Positions 52,031 through 61,402 are shown, counted from the first letter of the stretch. The stretch: 64,000 nucleotides of DNA from an uncultured Clostridia bacterium (GCA_944338165.1 CALVLN010000005.1:79077-143076), one strand, 5' to 3'. A program made the numbers and translations. The notes: a model not told the origin generated them from the sequence alone.

Positions 52031-53011
52031 TCACTCCTGATCGAGCAGTTCGCGGTAAAACTCCACGTAATCGGTGCGGCCGCGGCGCAAGAACTCGATG
52101 GCGGACGAGGGATGGCGGTTGAGGATGCCCGTAAGCAGATACGGCACGTCGTATCCCCACACCGTACCCGCCTCCCGCAGGGCGCGCATGTGCTTTTCGA
52201 CAAAGGCGAGCGTATGCACCAGCTTATACTTGGGATTTTTCAGGAACCCGAGCAGAAGCTCCATGGCGCAGTTGCCCGCGCCGCGCCCCATCCCGGACAT
52301 GGTAGCGTCCAAAAAGTCCACGCCGAGCGCCGTGCACTCAATGGTGTTGGCAAACGCGAGGTTCTGGTTGTTGTGTGCGTGGATGCCGATCTTCTTGCCG
52401 TACTTCTCCCCCGCCTCGAGATATTTCTCCGCCAGAACGCGCATCTCCTCGGGGTAGACGGAGCCGTAGCTGTCCACGATGTAAATGACGTCCACGGGCG
52501 CGTCGCCCAAAAGTTCGAGCGCGATGGAGATCTCCTTCTCCGACGCGTTGGAGACCGCCATGAGGTTGACCGTCGTCTCGTACCCCAGCTTCTTGCAGTG
52601 CTCGGCGATGGCAACGGCGGCGGGGATCTGCGTGATGTAAGCGGCGATGCGGTACATATCCACGGGGCTGTTCCCCTTTTCGCCGATGTCGCGCTCGTAA
52701 TCGCACCGCCCCACGTCCGCCATGCAGGCGATCTTCATCGGGGTAGCGTTCTCCCCCACCACGGCGCGGATGTCATCCTCGCGGCAGAACTTCCACTTGC
52801 CGTATTTTTTTGCGTCGAAGATGCTCGCATCCGACTTGTAGCCGAACTCCATGTAATCGACGCCCGCGTGCACGTTCGCTTCGTACAGGGCGCGCACAAA
52901 CGCGTCGGAAAATGCAAAATTGTTGACCAGGCCGCCGTCCCGCAGCGTCGCGTCCACCACGCGGATGGACGGACGGAAGGAGAGCAGCGTGCCGCGTTCT
53001 TCCCGTTTCAT
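52031..53011 (-). CDS. DRE-TIM family aldolase (HMGL-like), last gene of the his operon
   Basis: 326 residues, TIM-barrel. DATLRDGGLVNN near the N-terminus carries the catalytic Arg-Asp, and HAHNNQNLAFANT carries the metal-binding histidines, as in 4-hydroxy-2-oxovalerate aldolase and isopropylmalate-type enzymes. LeuA-specific residues were not seen. It starts 10 bases after hisIE and appears co-transcribed. A role linked to histidine or to an amino-acid side pathway is only suggested by position. Confidence 0.8.
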   Translation of the reverse strand: MKREERGTLLSFRPSIRVVDATLRDGGLVNNFAFSDAFVRALYEANVHAGVDYMEFGYKSDASIFDAKKYGKWKFCREDDIRAVVGENATPMKIACMADVGRCDYERDIGEKGNSPVDMYRIAAYITQIPAAVAIAEHCKKLGYETTVNLMAVSNASEKEISIALELLGDAPVDVIYIVDSYGSVYPEEMRVLAEKYLEAGEKYGKKIGIHAHNNQNLAFANTIECTALGVDFLDATMSGMGRGAGNCAMELLLGFLKNPKYKLVHTLAFVEKHMRALREAGTVWGYDVPYLLTGILNRHPSSAIEFLRRGRTDYVEFYRELLDQE

Positions 53012-53021
53012 GATCTACCTC

Positions 53022-53633
53022 TCATTCGTGCCGCTTATAAAGCAGCGTGCACACGTCGCAAAGACGGATGTTTTTTTCGCGGAGCAGCACCAAAAAATGA
53101 TACAGCATATCCGCGCACTCCCCGACGAATTCCTGATCCTCGTCGTTTTTGGCGGCGATGACCGTTTCCACCGCCTCTTCGCCGAATTTTTTGGCGATCT
53201 TATCGATCCCCTTTTCAAACAGATAGGAGGTATACGACCCCTCCTGCGGTTCCCGCTTGCGCCCGTCGATGACGCGCTCGAGCTCGCAGAGGAAGGAGAC
53301 GCCCGCCTGCGGCGAGGCCTGCTCCGTCCTGAAAAAACAGCTGCGATTGCCCGTATGGCAGGCCGCCCCCGTCTGTTCCACGCCGAGCAGCAGACAGTCG
53401 CGGTCGCAGTCAAAGGCCATGGAAAGCACCTTTTGGACGTGTCCGCTCGTCTCCCCCTTCTTCCACAGGCACTTGCGCGAACGGCTGTAATAGTGGGCAA
53501 ACCCCGTCTCCGCCGTGAGGCGCAGCGCCTCCTCGTTCATATACGCCTGCATGAGCACTTCGCCGCTTTCCGCGTCCTGCGCGATGGCGCAGATGAGCCC
53601 GCGCTCGTCAAATTTTACGTTATCCGTGATCAT
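53022..53633 (-). CDS. hisIE: Bifunctional phosphoribosyl-AMP cyclohydrolase / phosphoribosyl-ATP pyrophosphatase
   Basis: 203 residues. HisI half (residues 1-~105): [32 protein letters not shown] and the CDRDCLLL and [10 protein letters not shown] zinc/magnesium ligands. HisE half (~110-203): [32 protein letters not shown] and LLYHFLVLL. Steps two and three of histidine synthesis. ATGA overlap with hisF. Confidence 0.95.
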   Translation of the reverse strand: MITDNVKFDERGLICAIAQDAESGEVLMQAYMNEEALRLTAETGFAHYYSRSRKCLWKKGETSGHVQKVLSMAFDCDRDCLLLGVEQTGAACHTGNRSCFFRTEQASPQAGVSFLCELERVIDGRKREPQEGSYTSYLFEKGIDKIAKKFGEEAVETVIAAKNDEDQEFVGECADMLYHFLVLLREKNIRLCDVCTLLYKRHE

Positions 53634-54397
53634 TTCCGATACTCCTTCCGCACGGGAACGCCCCGCGCCGCCAGATATGCCTTCAAACCGCCGATGCTCA
53701 CTTCGCCGAAGTGGAAGAGGGATGCGGCAAGCGCCGCATCCGCCATGCCCTCCGTGAGCACGTCGCAAAAATCCTGCATGCACCCCGCCCCGCCCGAAGC
53801 GATGACGGGGATGTTGACCGCCTTGGCCGCCGCGCGGCAAAGCTCGAGATCATACCCGCGCTTGGTGCCGTCGCGGTCCATGCTGGTAAGCAGCACTTCG
53901 CCCGCGCCGAGCCTTTCCGCCCGCGCGATCCATTCCACGGCGTCCAGCCCCGTCGGCACGCGGCCGCCATTGAGGTAAACTTCCCAGCCGCCCTCTCTGC
54001 GCCGGGCGTCTACGGCAAGCACGACGCATTGCCGCCCGAACTTGTCCGCCGCCTCTTCGATGAGCTCCGGCCGCTTCACCGCCGCCGAATTGACCGCCAC
54101 CTTATCCGCTCCGCAGGCGAGCACCTTGCGGAAATCCTCCGCCGTGCGGATGCCGCCGCCCACGGTGAGCGGCAGAAACACCTGTTCGCTGGCGCGGGAA
54201 ATGACGTCGAGCATCGTCTCATCGCCGCGGTAACTCGCCGTGATGTCCAGAAAGACGATCTCATCCGCGCCCTGTTCGTTATACAGCCGCGCCGTCTCCA
54301 CGGGATCGCCGGCGTCGCGCAGGGAAACGAAATTCACGCCCTTGACGACGCGCCCGTCTTTGAGGTCGAGGCAGGGAATGATGCGCCGCGCGATCAT
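53630..54397 (-). CDS. hisF: Imidazole glycerol phosphate synthase, cyclase subunit
   Basis: 255 residues, (beta/alpha)8 barrel: [19 protein letters not shown] with the catalytic Asp, [12 protein letters not shown], the second phosphate site [14 protein letters not shown] and GGAG. It forms a complex with HisH to make imidazole glycerol phosphate and AICAR. ATGA overlap with hisA. Confidence 0.96.
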   Translation of the reverse strand: MIARRIIPCLDLKDGRVVKGVNFVSLRDAGDPVETARLYNEQGADEIVFLDITASYRGDETMLDVISRASEQVFLPLTVGGGIRTAEDFRKVLACGADKVAVNSAAVKRPELIEEAADKFGRQCVVLAVDARRREGGWEVYLNGGRVPTGLDAVEWIARAERLGAGEVLLTSMDRDGTKRGYDLELCRAAAKAVNIPVIASGGAGCMQDFCDVLTEGMADAALAASLFHFGEVSIGGLKAYLAARGVPVRKEYRK

Positions 54398-55101
54398 GCT
54401 TCCATCTCCCGGATGGCGCGCGCAAGGTCGATGGCGCCCGCATAGATCGAACGCCCGAGGATCGCCCCGTAAACGCCCGCCTCCCGCAGGGCGCGCAGAT
54501 CGTCGAGATCGCGGATCCCGCCCGAAGCAATGATCCTGAGCCCCGTTTCCTGCATGGCAGCGGTATCCCGTACGTTGACGCCGGAGAGCGCCCCGTCGCG
54601 GCCGATGTCGGTGAATACCGCTTCGCGCACGCCCAGCGAATACGCCTCGCGGGCAAACGCTTCGGCGCGCACGTCGGCGCGCTGCGTCCAGCCGTTGAGG
54701 GCGAGATACCCCTCCTTTACGTCCATGCCCGCCACCACCGCGGCGCCGTAGCGCTCCACCGCCGAGCGGAAGAGTGCGGGATCGCGGATGCAGACGGTAC
54801 CGAGCACCACGCGGTTCGCGCCCGATCCCAGGCGGCGGCGGATCTCCTCCTCCGTGCGCAATCCCCCGCCCGACTGGACGTCCGCGCCGAGCGCGGCGAT
54901 GCGTTCGAGCACGCGGTCGATGCGGCTCGAACCCTCAAAGGCGCCCGAAAGGTCGACGACGTGCAGGTGTTTCGCGCCCGCATCCAGCCATTGTCTGGCG
55001 CGGTCGACGGGATCGCCGTAATCGGTGACCTTATCGCGTTCGCCGCGCAGCAGGCGCACCGCGCGCCCGTCAAGGATATCGATGGCAGGAAAAAGCTGCA
55101 T
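54394..55101 (-). CDS. hisA: Phosphoribosylformimino-AICAR isomerase
   Basis: 235 residues, homologous half-barrel duplication to His[21 protein letters not shown] with the catalytic Asp, [23 protein letters not shown] and the second Asp in [12 protein letters not shown]. Starts 3 bases after the hisH stop. Confidence 0.95.
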   Translation of the reverse strand: MQLFPAIDILDGRAVRLLRGERDKVTDYGDPVDRARQWLDAGAKHLHVVDLSGAFEGSSRIDRVLERIAALGADVQSGGGLRTEEEIRRRLGSGANRVVLGTVCIRDPALFRSAVERYGAAVVAGMDVKEGYLALNGWTQRADVRAEAFAREAYSLGVREAVFTDIGRDGALSGVNVRDTAAMQETGLRIIASGGIRDLDDLRALREAGVYGAILGRSIYAGAIDLARAIREMEA

Positions 55102-55104
55102 AGC

Positions 55105-55686
55105 TTACAACTCCATAAAATTTTTCAGCAGGGCAAGCCCCGCTTCTCCGCTCTTTTCGGGGTGGAACTGCACGCCGAAGACGTTGCGCGCCCCCACCGC
55201 CGAAGCATACGTGCGGTAATACTCCGTCTGCCCGAGCACAAAATCGGGCTGCGTCTCCGCATAATAGCCGTGCACGAAGTAGTACTGCGTGCCGTCGGGA
55301 ATGCCCTCGAAGAGCGGCCCGCGCAGATGCGTGACCGCATTCCAGCCGATCTGCGGAACTTTTCCCTCGGCAAACGGCAGGACGCGCCCCGGGATGAGCG
55401 AAAGCCCCTCGCACGGGCCGCCCTCCTCGCTTGAAGAAAGCAGAAACTGCATCCCGAGGCAGATGCCGAGAAGCGGCCGCTCCTCGGCCCGCAGCGCGGA
55501 AACAAGCCCCGCGCGGCGCAGGTTTTCCATGCCCGCCGCAAAACTGCCTACGCCGGGAAGTACGAGCTTATCGCACGCGCACAAGGCACCCATGTCCGAG
55601 GCGATCACGGTCTTTGCCCCCAGATGCTCAAACGCCTTCTGTACGGAGCGAAGGTTGCCCATGCCGTAATCGAGGATGCCGATCAT
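55105..55686 (-). CDS. hisH: Imidazole glycerol phosphate synthase, glutaminase subunit
   Basis: 193 residues, class I glutamine amidotransferase. GILDYGMGNLRSV at the start, catalytic cysteine in LLGICLGMQFL, and His/Glu in FGVQFHPEKSG. It supplies ammonia to HisF. ATGA overlap with hisB. Confidence 0.95.
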   Translation of the reverse strand: MIGILDYGMGNLRSVQKAFEHLGAKTVIASDMGALCACDKLVLPGVGSFAAGMENLRRAGLVSALRAEERPLLGICLGMQFLLSSSEEGGPCEGLSLIPGRVLPFAEGKVPQIGWNAVTHLRGPLFEGIPDGTQYYFVHGYYAETQPDFVLGQTEYYRTYASAVGARNVFGVQFHPEKSGEAGLALLKNFMEL

Positions 55687-56258
55687 AATACGCCCTTGGA
55701 GGAAGGGATGCGGTCGGACACCACCTTCACCGCGTCCTGAAGGCACTTTGCAAGCGCTTTGAAGATCGCCTCCGCCTCGTGATGGCGGTTACCCCCGCGC
55801 AGCATGCGCACGTAAACGTTCATCCCCGCATGGTAAGAAAAGGCGCGCAAAAACTCCTCGACGAGCTCGAGATCGAACTCTCCCGCCTTCCCTTCGAGCG
55901 GCGCCTCGTAGGCAAGATACGCCCTGCCGCCGAGGTCCACGGCGACGAGCGCCGCGCATTCGTCCATCGGAATAAGGCGGTCGGCAAAGCGCGCGATGCC
56001 GCGCCGATCGCCCAGCGCTTCTTTCAAGGCGTCGCCGAGCGCGATGCCGACGTCTTCCACCGTGTGGTGAAAATCCACCTGCGTATCCCCTTTGCAGGAA
56101 AGCGTCAGGTCAAAGCCCGCGTGCACGGTCAGAAGTTCGAGCATGTGATCGAAAAATCCCACGCCGCTTCCGATCTCCGCCTTCCCCTGCCCGTCGAGGG
56201 CGAGGGTGAGGGAAATATCCGTCTCTTTGGTCTTGCGCCGTATGCTTGCGCTTCTCAT
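55683..56258 (-). CDS. hisB: Imidazoleglycerol-phosphate dehydratase
   Basis: 191 residues, IGPD only (no fused phosphatase). The two metal-binding motifs FHHTVEDVGIALGDAL and HHEAEAIFKALAK and the SGVGFFDHML block are present. It overlaps hisD by four bases. Confidence 0.95.
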   Translation of the reverse strand: MRSASIRRKTKETDISLTLALDGQGKAEIGSGVGFFDHMLELLTVHAGFDLTLSCKGDTQVDFHHTVEDVGIALGDALKEALGDRRGIARFADRLIPMDECAALVAVDLGGRAYLAYEAPLEGKAGEFDLELVEEFLRAFSYHAGMNVYVRMLRGGNRHHEAEAIFKALAKCLQDAVKVVSDRIPSSKGVL

Positions 56259-57535
56259 AACCCCTCCTTCTGCGTCCGCGCGAGCACCGCGCGGGCATGC
56301 GCGGAAAGCTGTTCGCTCTCCGCAAGGCGCACGATGTGCGCGCCGTCCTTTTCCAGCGCCCCCTTCGTATAGGAAATGACGCTCATCTTGCGCAGGAACA
56401 CGTCCTCATTGAGTACGTGGAAGAATTTGGCGCTTCCGCCCGTGGGCAGGATGTGGTCGGGCCCCGCAAAGTAATCGCCGACGGGTTCCGGCGTAAATCC
56501 GCCCAGAAACACGGCGCCCGCGTTGTTGATGTTTTTCAGCAAGCCTTCGGGATCCGCCGTATACAGTTCGAGGTGCTCGGGCGCGATCTCGTCGGCGAGC
56601 GCACAGGCCTCCTGCATATCTTTGACGAGGACGATGCCCCCGTTCTCTTCGAGAGACTGCGCCGCGATGTCGCGGCGGGGAAGTTCCGAAAGCCTGCGCG
56701 AAACGCAGTCGGAAATGCGCCCGGCGAGCGCCTCGTCATCCGTGAGGACGATGGCGCGGGCGCGCACGTCATGCTCCGCCTGGGAAAGCACGTCCGCGGC
56801 GACGCAGTCGGCGTCCGCGGTACGGTCTGCGACGATGAGGATCTCGCTCGGGCCTGCAAGCATATCGATGCCCACCTGCCCGTACACCTCCTTTTTCGCG
56901 AGCGTGACGTAGATGTTCCCCGGCCCCGCGATCACGTTCACCTTTTCCACGCTCTGCGTGCCGTAAGCGAGCGCGGCGATCGCCTGCGCGCCCCCCATCT
57001 TATATACGTCCGAGACGCCGCATTCTTTGGCGGCGACGAGCGTGAGCGGATGAATGACGCCGTTTTTTGCGGGCGTCGCCACGACGATGCGCTTTACGCC
57101 CGCCGCCTTGGCGGGCAAGACGCCCATGCAGACGGAAGACGAGAGCGGCGCCGTGCCGCCGGGAACGTAGATCCCCGCCGCCCCCACGGGGCGCAGCACG
57201 TAGCCCGTGGTGCGGCCGTCCGCATCCGTATGCACCTCGCCCGCCCGCTTGCCGCGGCAATGATATTCGTAGATATTCCGGATGGAACGGCGCAGGCTGT
57301 CCAAAAGCGCGGGGGAAACCGCGCGGTACGCCGCCTCAAATTCCGCCTCGCTGACGCGGAAATTCTCCGCCGTGAGGGACGTGCCGTCAAATTTTTCTTC
57401 GTAACGGAACACCGCCGCATCGCCTTCCTCGCGGACGGCTTCCACGATGGCGTGCACGGCAGAGATGAGTTCGGGTTCAAAAAACGTGCCGCGGCGGAGA
57501 AGTTCCCCGCAGGCGTTGCTCCTTAAGATCTTCAC
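56255..57535 (-). CDS. hisD: Histidinol dehydrogenase
   Basis: 426 residues, the family size. VPGGTAPLSSSVCMGVLPAK (NAD site), IAGPGNIYVTLAKK, DMLAGPSEILIVAD and the zinc-site GPDHILPTGGSA are all seen. It oxidises histidinol to histidine. Start GTG 57535, with AGGAGG upstream, overlaps the hisG stop as GTGA. Confidence 0.96.
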   Translation of the reverse strand: MKILRSNACGELLRRGTFFEPELISAVHAIVEAVREEGDAAVFRYEEKFDGTSLTAENFRVSEAEFEAAYRAVSPALLDSLRRSIRNIYEYHCRGKRAGEVHTDADGRTTGYVLRPVGAAGIYVPGGTAPLSSSVCMGVLPAKAAGVKRIVVATPAKNGVIHPLTLVAAKECGVSDVYKMGGAQAIAALAYGTQSVEKVNVIAGPGNIYVTLAKKEVYGQVGIDMLAGPSEILIVADRTADADCVAADVLSQAEHDVRARAIVLTDDEALAGRISDCVSRRLSELPRRDIAAQSLEENGGIVLVKDMQEACALADEIAPEHLELYTADPEGLLKNINNAGAVFLGGFTPEPVGDYFAGPDHILPTGGSAKFFHVLNEDVFLRKMSVISYTKGALEKDGAHIVRLAESEQLSAHARAVLARTQKEGL

Positions 57536-58158
57536 GAGACGGCCTCCTTTAATCTTGCGACGAGCGGCAGAATTTCCGCCGCCTTGAGTTTTAAGCTGAC
57601 TTTGTTGGCGACGAGGCGCGCCGTGATATGCCCGTATACCTCCTCGAGCACGGCAAGCCCGTTTGCCTTCAGCGTGGAGCCGGACTGCACGATATCGAAA
57701 ATGACGTCTGAAAGCCCGGTGACGGGCGCAAGCTCGATGGAACCGTTGAGCGGGATGATCTCCGCCTCCTCGTCGCGCTCTGCAAATACCCGGCGCGCGG
57801 TATTGACGTACTTCGTCGCCACGCGCAGGTGCGGATTGGTGAGCGCATCCCGCCGGCCCGGAGCGCCGGCGATGCAGAGACGGCATTCGCCGATCTTCAG
57901 GTCGAGCATCTCGTAAAGATCCTTGTCCTGCTCCATGAGCGTATCTTTCCCGGCGATGCCGAGATCAGCGACGCCCGCCTCCACGTAGGTGGGCACGTCG
58001 GACGGCTTGACGAGGAAAAAGCGATACCCCCCGTCCGCGCTCGTCAAAATCAGCTTGCGCGTATCTTCCTTTAAGACGGACGTGTCGATGCCGCATTTTT
58101 CAAGCAGCGCCGCGCTCTCTTCCGCGAGCCGCCCTTTTGCCAATGCAAAACAGATCAT
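57532..58158 (-). CDS. hisG: ATP phosphoribosyltransferase, short form
   Basis: 208 residues: catalytic domain (FALAKGRL, VEAGVADLGIAGKDTL, DIVQSGSTLKANGL with the PRPP loop). The C-terminal regulatory domain of long HisG is missing, so the enzyme needs HisZ, encoded upstream. First committed step of histidine synthesis. Confidence 0.96.
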   Translation of the reverse strand: MICFALAKGRLAEESAALLEKCGIDTSVLKEDTRKLILTSADGGYRFFLVKPSDVPTYVEAGVADLGIAGKDTLMEQDKDLYEMLDLKIGECRLCIAGAPGRRDALTNPHLRVATKYVNTARRVFAERDEEAEIIPLNGSIELAPVTGLSDVIFDIVQSGSTLKANGLAVLEEVYGHITARLVANKVSLKLKAAEILPLVARLKEAVS

Positions 58159-59333
58159 AATTCCTCCATCCCCTCTTTGCCGATCAGGATGACCTTTTTC
58201 GCCTTCCCCTTGCAGCGCAGCGCCGCTTCTTCCCCGTATTCGGGCGGGAAAATGACCTTCTTCCCTTCGGAAAGCAGGGTGAGATAATACCGGTAAGCGT
58301 CCCCCTCTTCCCCCTCGTCGCAGACGACGGCAACGTCGGCAAGCGGCGCGGGCGGCAGCTTTTTCTGGCGTTCCAGCGCAATGAGGATGCGCTTTAAGCC
58401 CATTGCAAAGCCCACCGCGGGAATGTGCTTCCCGAAATCGTCTGCAAGGCGATCGTATCTGCCGCCGCTTAAGACGGGCGCCCCCAGCTCGCGCAGCAGC
58501 CCGGAAAAGACGATGCCGGAATAATAGGAGAGCCTGCGCACGGCGCCGAGGTCGAAACATACCGTGTCCCGATACCCCATGTCGCACAAAATACCGTAAA
58601 CGCGCTTCAGGTGCCGTACGGCTTCCCGCGCCTCCTCGTTCTCCGTCAGCTGTTCGGCGCGGTCGAGGACTTCCGCCCCGCCGAACAGCGCGGGGAGCGC
58701 CAGAACGGTATTCAGCGTACTTTCTTTCACGTGCGCGCCGCGCAGGATCCGCTCGGCGTTCAGGCTGTCTTTGGCATTGACGAAGCGGCGCACCCGCTCC
58801 GCATCCGCCGCGGAAAGCCCGCATCCTGCAAGGATGCCTTTGAAGTATCCCACGTGTCCGAGATCGACGGTAAACCCGGTGAGCCCCGTCTCCTTCAGGC
58901 ATTCGATGGCAAAGGCGACCGTCTGCGCATCGGAAAGCGCGCCCTCTTCCCCCAGGCATTCCACGCCCGCCTGAAAGATCTCCCTGGACGAAATGCTGCC
59001 CGCGCCCTGCATGTCCCACTTGTCCGCAAAATAGGAAAGCCGGACGGGCGCATCCCCAAGCTTGGTGGCGGCAATGCGCGCGATGGCGAGCGTCATATCG
59101 GGACGGAGCACGAGCAGTTTCCCGTCCGTATCCGTCATCTTGAACATCTTTTCCTGCGGGACGGCGTTGGCGATCTCCGAATACGTATCGTAATATTCCA
59201 GCGCACCCGAAAGCACGGGGCGGAACCCCGCGCGCGTGAACCGCGATTGCAGGCGGTCCTTGAGCGAATTCAAAAGGGTGCATTCTTCGGGCAGCACGTC
59301 CTGCACGCCCGCGGGCAGTTTGCGGTAGACCAT
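58155..59333 (-). CDS. hisZ: ATP phosphoribosyltransferase regulatory subunit
   Basis: 392 residues, histidyl-tRNA synthetase-like catalytic core without aminoacylation motif 3 arginine context or anticodon domain. LPAGVQDVLPEE, TLAIARIAAT, LSYFADKWDMQ and GGRYDRLADDFGK are visible. It allows short HisG to be feedback-regulated by histidine. ATG 59333 is preferred over 59348 because GGAGAGG lies directly before it. First gene of the his operon. Confidence 0.92.
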   Translation of the reverse strand: MVYRKLPAGVQDVLPEECTLLNSLKDRLQSRFTRAGFRPVLSGALEYYDTYSEIANAVPQEKMFKMTDTDGKLLVLRPDMTLAIARIAATKLGDAPVRLSYFADKWDMQGAGSISSREIFQAGVECLGEEGALSDAQTVAFAIECLKETGLTGFTVDLGHVGYFKGILAGCGLSAADAERVRRFVNAKDSLNAERILRGAHVKESTLNTVLALPALFGGAEVLDRAEQLTENEEAREAVRHLKRVYGILCDMGYRDTVCFDLGAVRRLSYYSGIVFSGLLRELGAPVLSGGRYDRLADDFGKHIPAVGFAMGLKRILIALERQKKLPPAPLADVAVVCDEGEEGDAYRYYLTLLSEGKKVIFPPEYGEEAALRCKGKAKKVILIGKEGMEEL

Positions 59334-59364
59334 CGTCGCCTCTCCCATGTCGGTTTATAAATAT

Positions 59365-59394
59365 AGTATAGCATCCCGCACGCGGGGAAGTCAA
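59365..59394 (-). promoter_or_regulatory. Promoter of the his operon
   Basis: TTGACT (59389-59394), 18 bases, TATACT (59365-59370). No His-rich leader peptide or T-box was found in the 30-base leader. Confidence 0.75.
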
Positions 59395-59406
59395 TAATTT
59401 CGCGCG

Positions 59407-59444
59407 AAAAAAAGCCGCAGCTCCCCCTGCTGCGGCAATTTTTT
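59407..59444 (-). terminator. Terminator of the spoIIA operon
   Basis: GCCGCAG with CTGCGGC plus flanking A/T pairing; seven T follow on the minus strand. Confidence 0.85.
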
Positions 59445-59506
59445 AGGCAAATGCCCGCTTTTTATTCGCTTTTATACACATTTATTCATGGGAGGGACGG
59501 CATCCG

Positions 59507-60232
59507 TCAGCCGCTGAGTTCGCGGCGGAACTCCTGCATGATGCGCGATTCGATGCGCGAGATCTGCACCTGCGAAACGCCGATCGCCTTGGCGACTTCC
59601 GACTGCGTCATATCGCGGAAATAGCGAAGGTATATGATCTTGCGCTCCCGTTCCGGCAGCTTTTCGATGGCGCTTTTCAAGAGCATCTTCTCGATCATCT
59701 CATCTTGATCGTCCCGCGACGGAAGGCGGTCGAGCAGCGACGTCGAACGCTCGTCTTTGTACTCGCTCTGCTCGTAGATGGAAACGGGCATGCGGGAAGA
59801 TCCCAGCGTAAAGACGACTTCGCTCTCCTCCATGGAAAAGGCGGCGGAAAGCGTCTTGACGGAGGGCTGGACGCCGTGCTCCTGCACATACGCTTCGATG
59901 AAGCGGTTGAGCTCCCGCGCGCACTGCTTCATGGCGCGGGAGACTTTGACGCTGCCGTCGTCGCGCAGAAAGCGCTTGATCTCCCCTGCGATCATGGGAA
60001 CGGCATAGGTGGAAAAGCGCACGCCGTATGTTTCGTCAAAGCCCGCGATGGCTTTGAGGAATCCCATGCAGGCGAGTTCGTATAAATCGTCATATTCCAC
60101 GCCCTTGCGCAGATACCGCTTTAAAATGCTCTTCAACAGGGAAGAATTGTGTTCGAGCAGGATCTCCTTGGCGGCGGCGTCCCCCTGCTTTGCGCGGCGG
60201 AGACAGGCAAGCGTATCCTGTTCATTGAGCAT
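59507..60232 (-). CDS. sigF: RNA polymerase sigma factor SigF (SpoIIAC)
   Basis: 241 residues. Region 2 (LLKSILKRYLRKGVEYDDLYELACMGFLKAI) and region 4 (LPERERKIIYLRYFRDMTQSEVAKAIGVSQVQISRIESRI) are complete. The forespore sigma-F class is set by the spoIIAA-spoIIAB context. It overlaps spoIIAB by 11 bases. Likely needed for the forespore promoters of spoVA through sigma-G. Confidence 0.95.
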   Translation of the reverse strand: MLNEQDTLACLRRAKQGDAAAKEILLEHNSSLLKSILKRYLRKGVEYDDLYELACMGFLKAIAGFDETYGVRFSTYAVPMIAGEIKRFLRDDGSVKVSRAMKQCARELNRFIEAYVQEHGVQPSVKTLSAAFSMEESEVVFTLGSSRMPVSIYEQSEYKDERSTSLLDRLPSRDDQDEMIEKMLLKSAIEKLPERERKIIYLRYFRDMTQSEVAKAIGVSQVQISRIESRIMQEFRRELSG

Positions 60233-60659
60233 CTGCTTCCGCCTTTGCGCCGAAGACCTTGCTCATGCTCACCGTCGTCCCCTCCCCGGGGCGGGACGAC
60301 ACGGAAAAATCCGTCATGAATGCCTGCATGATGGTAAAGCCCATACCCGAACGCTCCTCATCCGAAAGCGTCGTAAAAAAGGGCGCAAGCGCCTGCTCGA
60401 CATCCTCGATGCCGCGTCCGCTGTCGGATACGATGATATGTAAACGGCTTCCCTCCGTGCGGCAGGAAAGCGTGATCCACCCTTCCGTCCCCCGATATGC
60501 ATGGACGATGCAGTTGGTGACTGCTTCGGACACGGCGGTCTTGACGTCGGAAAGCTCGTCCAGCGTGGGATTGAGCGGCAGCGCAAAGGCGGCGACCGCG
60601 TTGCGCGCAAACTCCTCGTTTTCCGACCGAGATAAAAATGTAAGCTGCATTTGATTCAT
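60222..60659 (-). CDS. spoIIAB: Anti-sigma-F factor / serine kinase SpoIIAB
   Basis: 145 residues, GHKL fold: AVSEAVTNCIVHAYRG (N-box), DSGRGIED (G1) and RSGMGFTIMQAFM (G2 with the ATP lid). It binds SigF and phosphorylates SpoIIAA. The middle gene of the spoIIA operon, starting 3 bases after spoIIAA. Confidence 0.95.
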   Translation of the reverse strand: MNQMQLTFLSRSENEEFARNAVAAFALPLNPTLDELSDVKTAVSEAVTNCIVHAYRGTEGWITLSCRTEGSRLHIIVSDSGRGIEDVEQALAPFFTTLSDEERSGMGFTIMQAFMTDFSVSSRPGEGTTVSMSKVFGAKAEADAQ

Positions 60660-60662
60660 ACG

Positions 60663-60977
60663 TTACCCCTGAAGTTTGGGAATCAGCGTGTAGACGCCGC
60701 TGAGCGTAAGCACCCTGTCCGCACCCGCGTTCGGATTTTCCAGATACATGCCCATGCCATATTTTTGCAATTTTTTAAATCTGCCGATGAGGAACCCGAT
60801 CCCCGTCGAGTCCATAAACTTCACGCCGGCAAGATTGAATACGGCGCACTTTGCCCCCGCGTTTGCGTCGATGAGGCGGTCGCACTGCGCCCGCACGCCG
60901 GATACGGAATGTTCGTCGATCTCGCCCTCGAGGAAGAGATACAGCGCATCCCCCTGACGGCAGCTCCGCAATTTCAT
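60663..60977 (-). CDS. spoIIAA: Anti-anti-sigma factor SpoIIAA
   Basis: 104 residues, STAS fold; the phosphorylatable serine is in MDSTGIGFLIGR. Dephosphorylated SpoIIAA releases SigF from SpoIIAB. GGAGG lies 7 bases before ATG 60977. A TAGAAT/AGAAT box (near 61008-61013) could be the -10, but no clear sigma-H -35 is seen. Confidence 0.95.
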   Translation of the reverse strand: MKLRSCRQGDALYLFLEGEIDEHSVSGVRAQCDRLIDANAGAKCAVFNLAGVKFMDSTGIGFLIGRFKKLQKYGMGMYLENPNAGADRVLTLSGVYTLIPKLQG

Positions 60978-61111
60978 AAGCGACCTCCGCGTGAAATCAA
61001 TGCCATTCTACCAAAGCGTCGGCGGAAAAAACTGTCTGAAAGAGGCGAAAAAGCGAAAAACAAGCCGAAAAAATTTTCTTGATTTTTTTCGAGAAAAGGA
61101 AGAAAAAATAC

Positions 61112-61140
61112 TTGACTTTTGTCGTGATTTATACTATTAT
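61112..61140 (+). promoter_or_regulatory. Promoter of the tRNA cluster
   Basis: TTGACT (61112-61117), 17 bases, TATTAT (61135-61140); a shifted TATAAT at 61138-61143 is an alternative -10. Start near 61147. Confidence 0.7.
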
Positions 61141-61179
61141 AATCAAGCGTTGTGCGAAACGGCACCGCGCCCGTATCAA

Positions 61180-61256
61180 GGGCCTTTAGCTCAGTTGGTT
61201 AGAGCAGTCGGCTCATAACCGATCGGTCCGCGGTTCAAGTCCGTGAAGGCCCACCA
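61180..61256 (+). tRNA. tRNA-Met (CAT)
   Basis: Full cloverleaf, 77 bases with encoded CCA. Acceptor GGGCCTT/AAGGCCC, anticodon loop CTCATAA. Elongator-type; a lysidine-modified Ile tRNA cannot be excluded from the anticodon alone. Confidence 0.9.
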
Positions 61257-61268
61257 TATCTTTTTCAT

Positions 61269-61345
61269 GGCCCAATAGCTCAGTTGGTTAGAGCGCCAGC
61301 CTGTCACGCTGGAGGTCGACGGTTCGAGCCCGTTTTGGGTCGCCA
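61269..61345 (+). tRNA. tRNA-Asp (GTC)
   Basis: Acceptor GGCCCAA/TTGGGTC, anticodon loop CTGTCAC, T-loop GGTTCGAGCCC, encoded CCA. Confidence 0.95.
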
Positions 61346-61350
61346 TTTTC

Positions 61351-61398
61351 AGGAGCCTCATTCCGAGGAATGAGGCTCCTGCCTTAAAAATTTAAGGC
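61351..61398 (+). other. Two consecutive palindromes between tRNA-Asp and tRNA-Phe
   Basis: A 14-bp perfect inverted repeat (61351-61364 with 61367-61380) with a two-base centre is followed at once by GCCTTAAA-AA-TTTAAGGC (61381-61398). No T tract, so not a simple terminator. Could mark RNA-processing in the tRNA precursor. Confidence 0.5.
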
Positions 61399-61402
61399 AC
61401 CT

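Noticed and set aside
59334..59370. Histidine attenuator or T-box at the his operon
   Set aside because: Only ~30 bases lie between the promoter and hisZ, with no His-rich ORF or terminator; the hairpin at 59407-59444 belongs to spoIIA.
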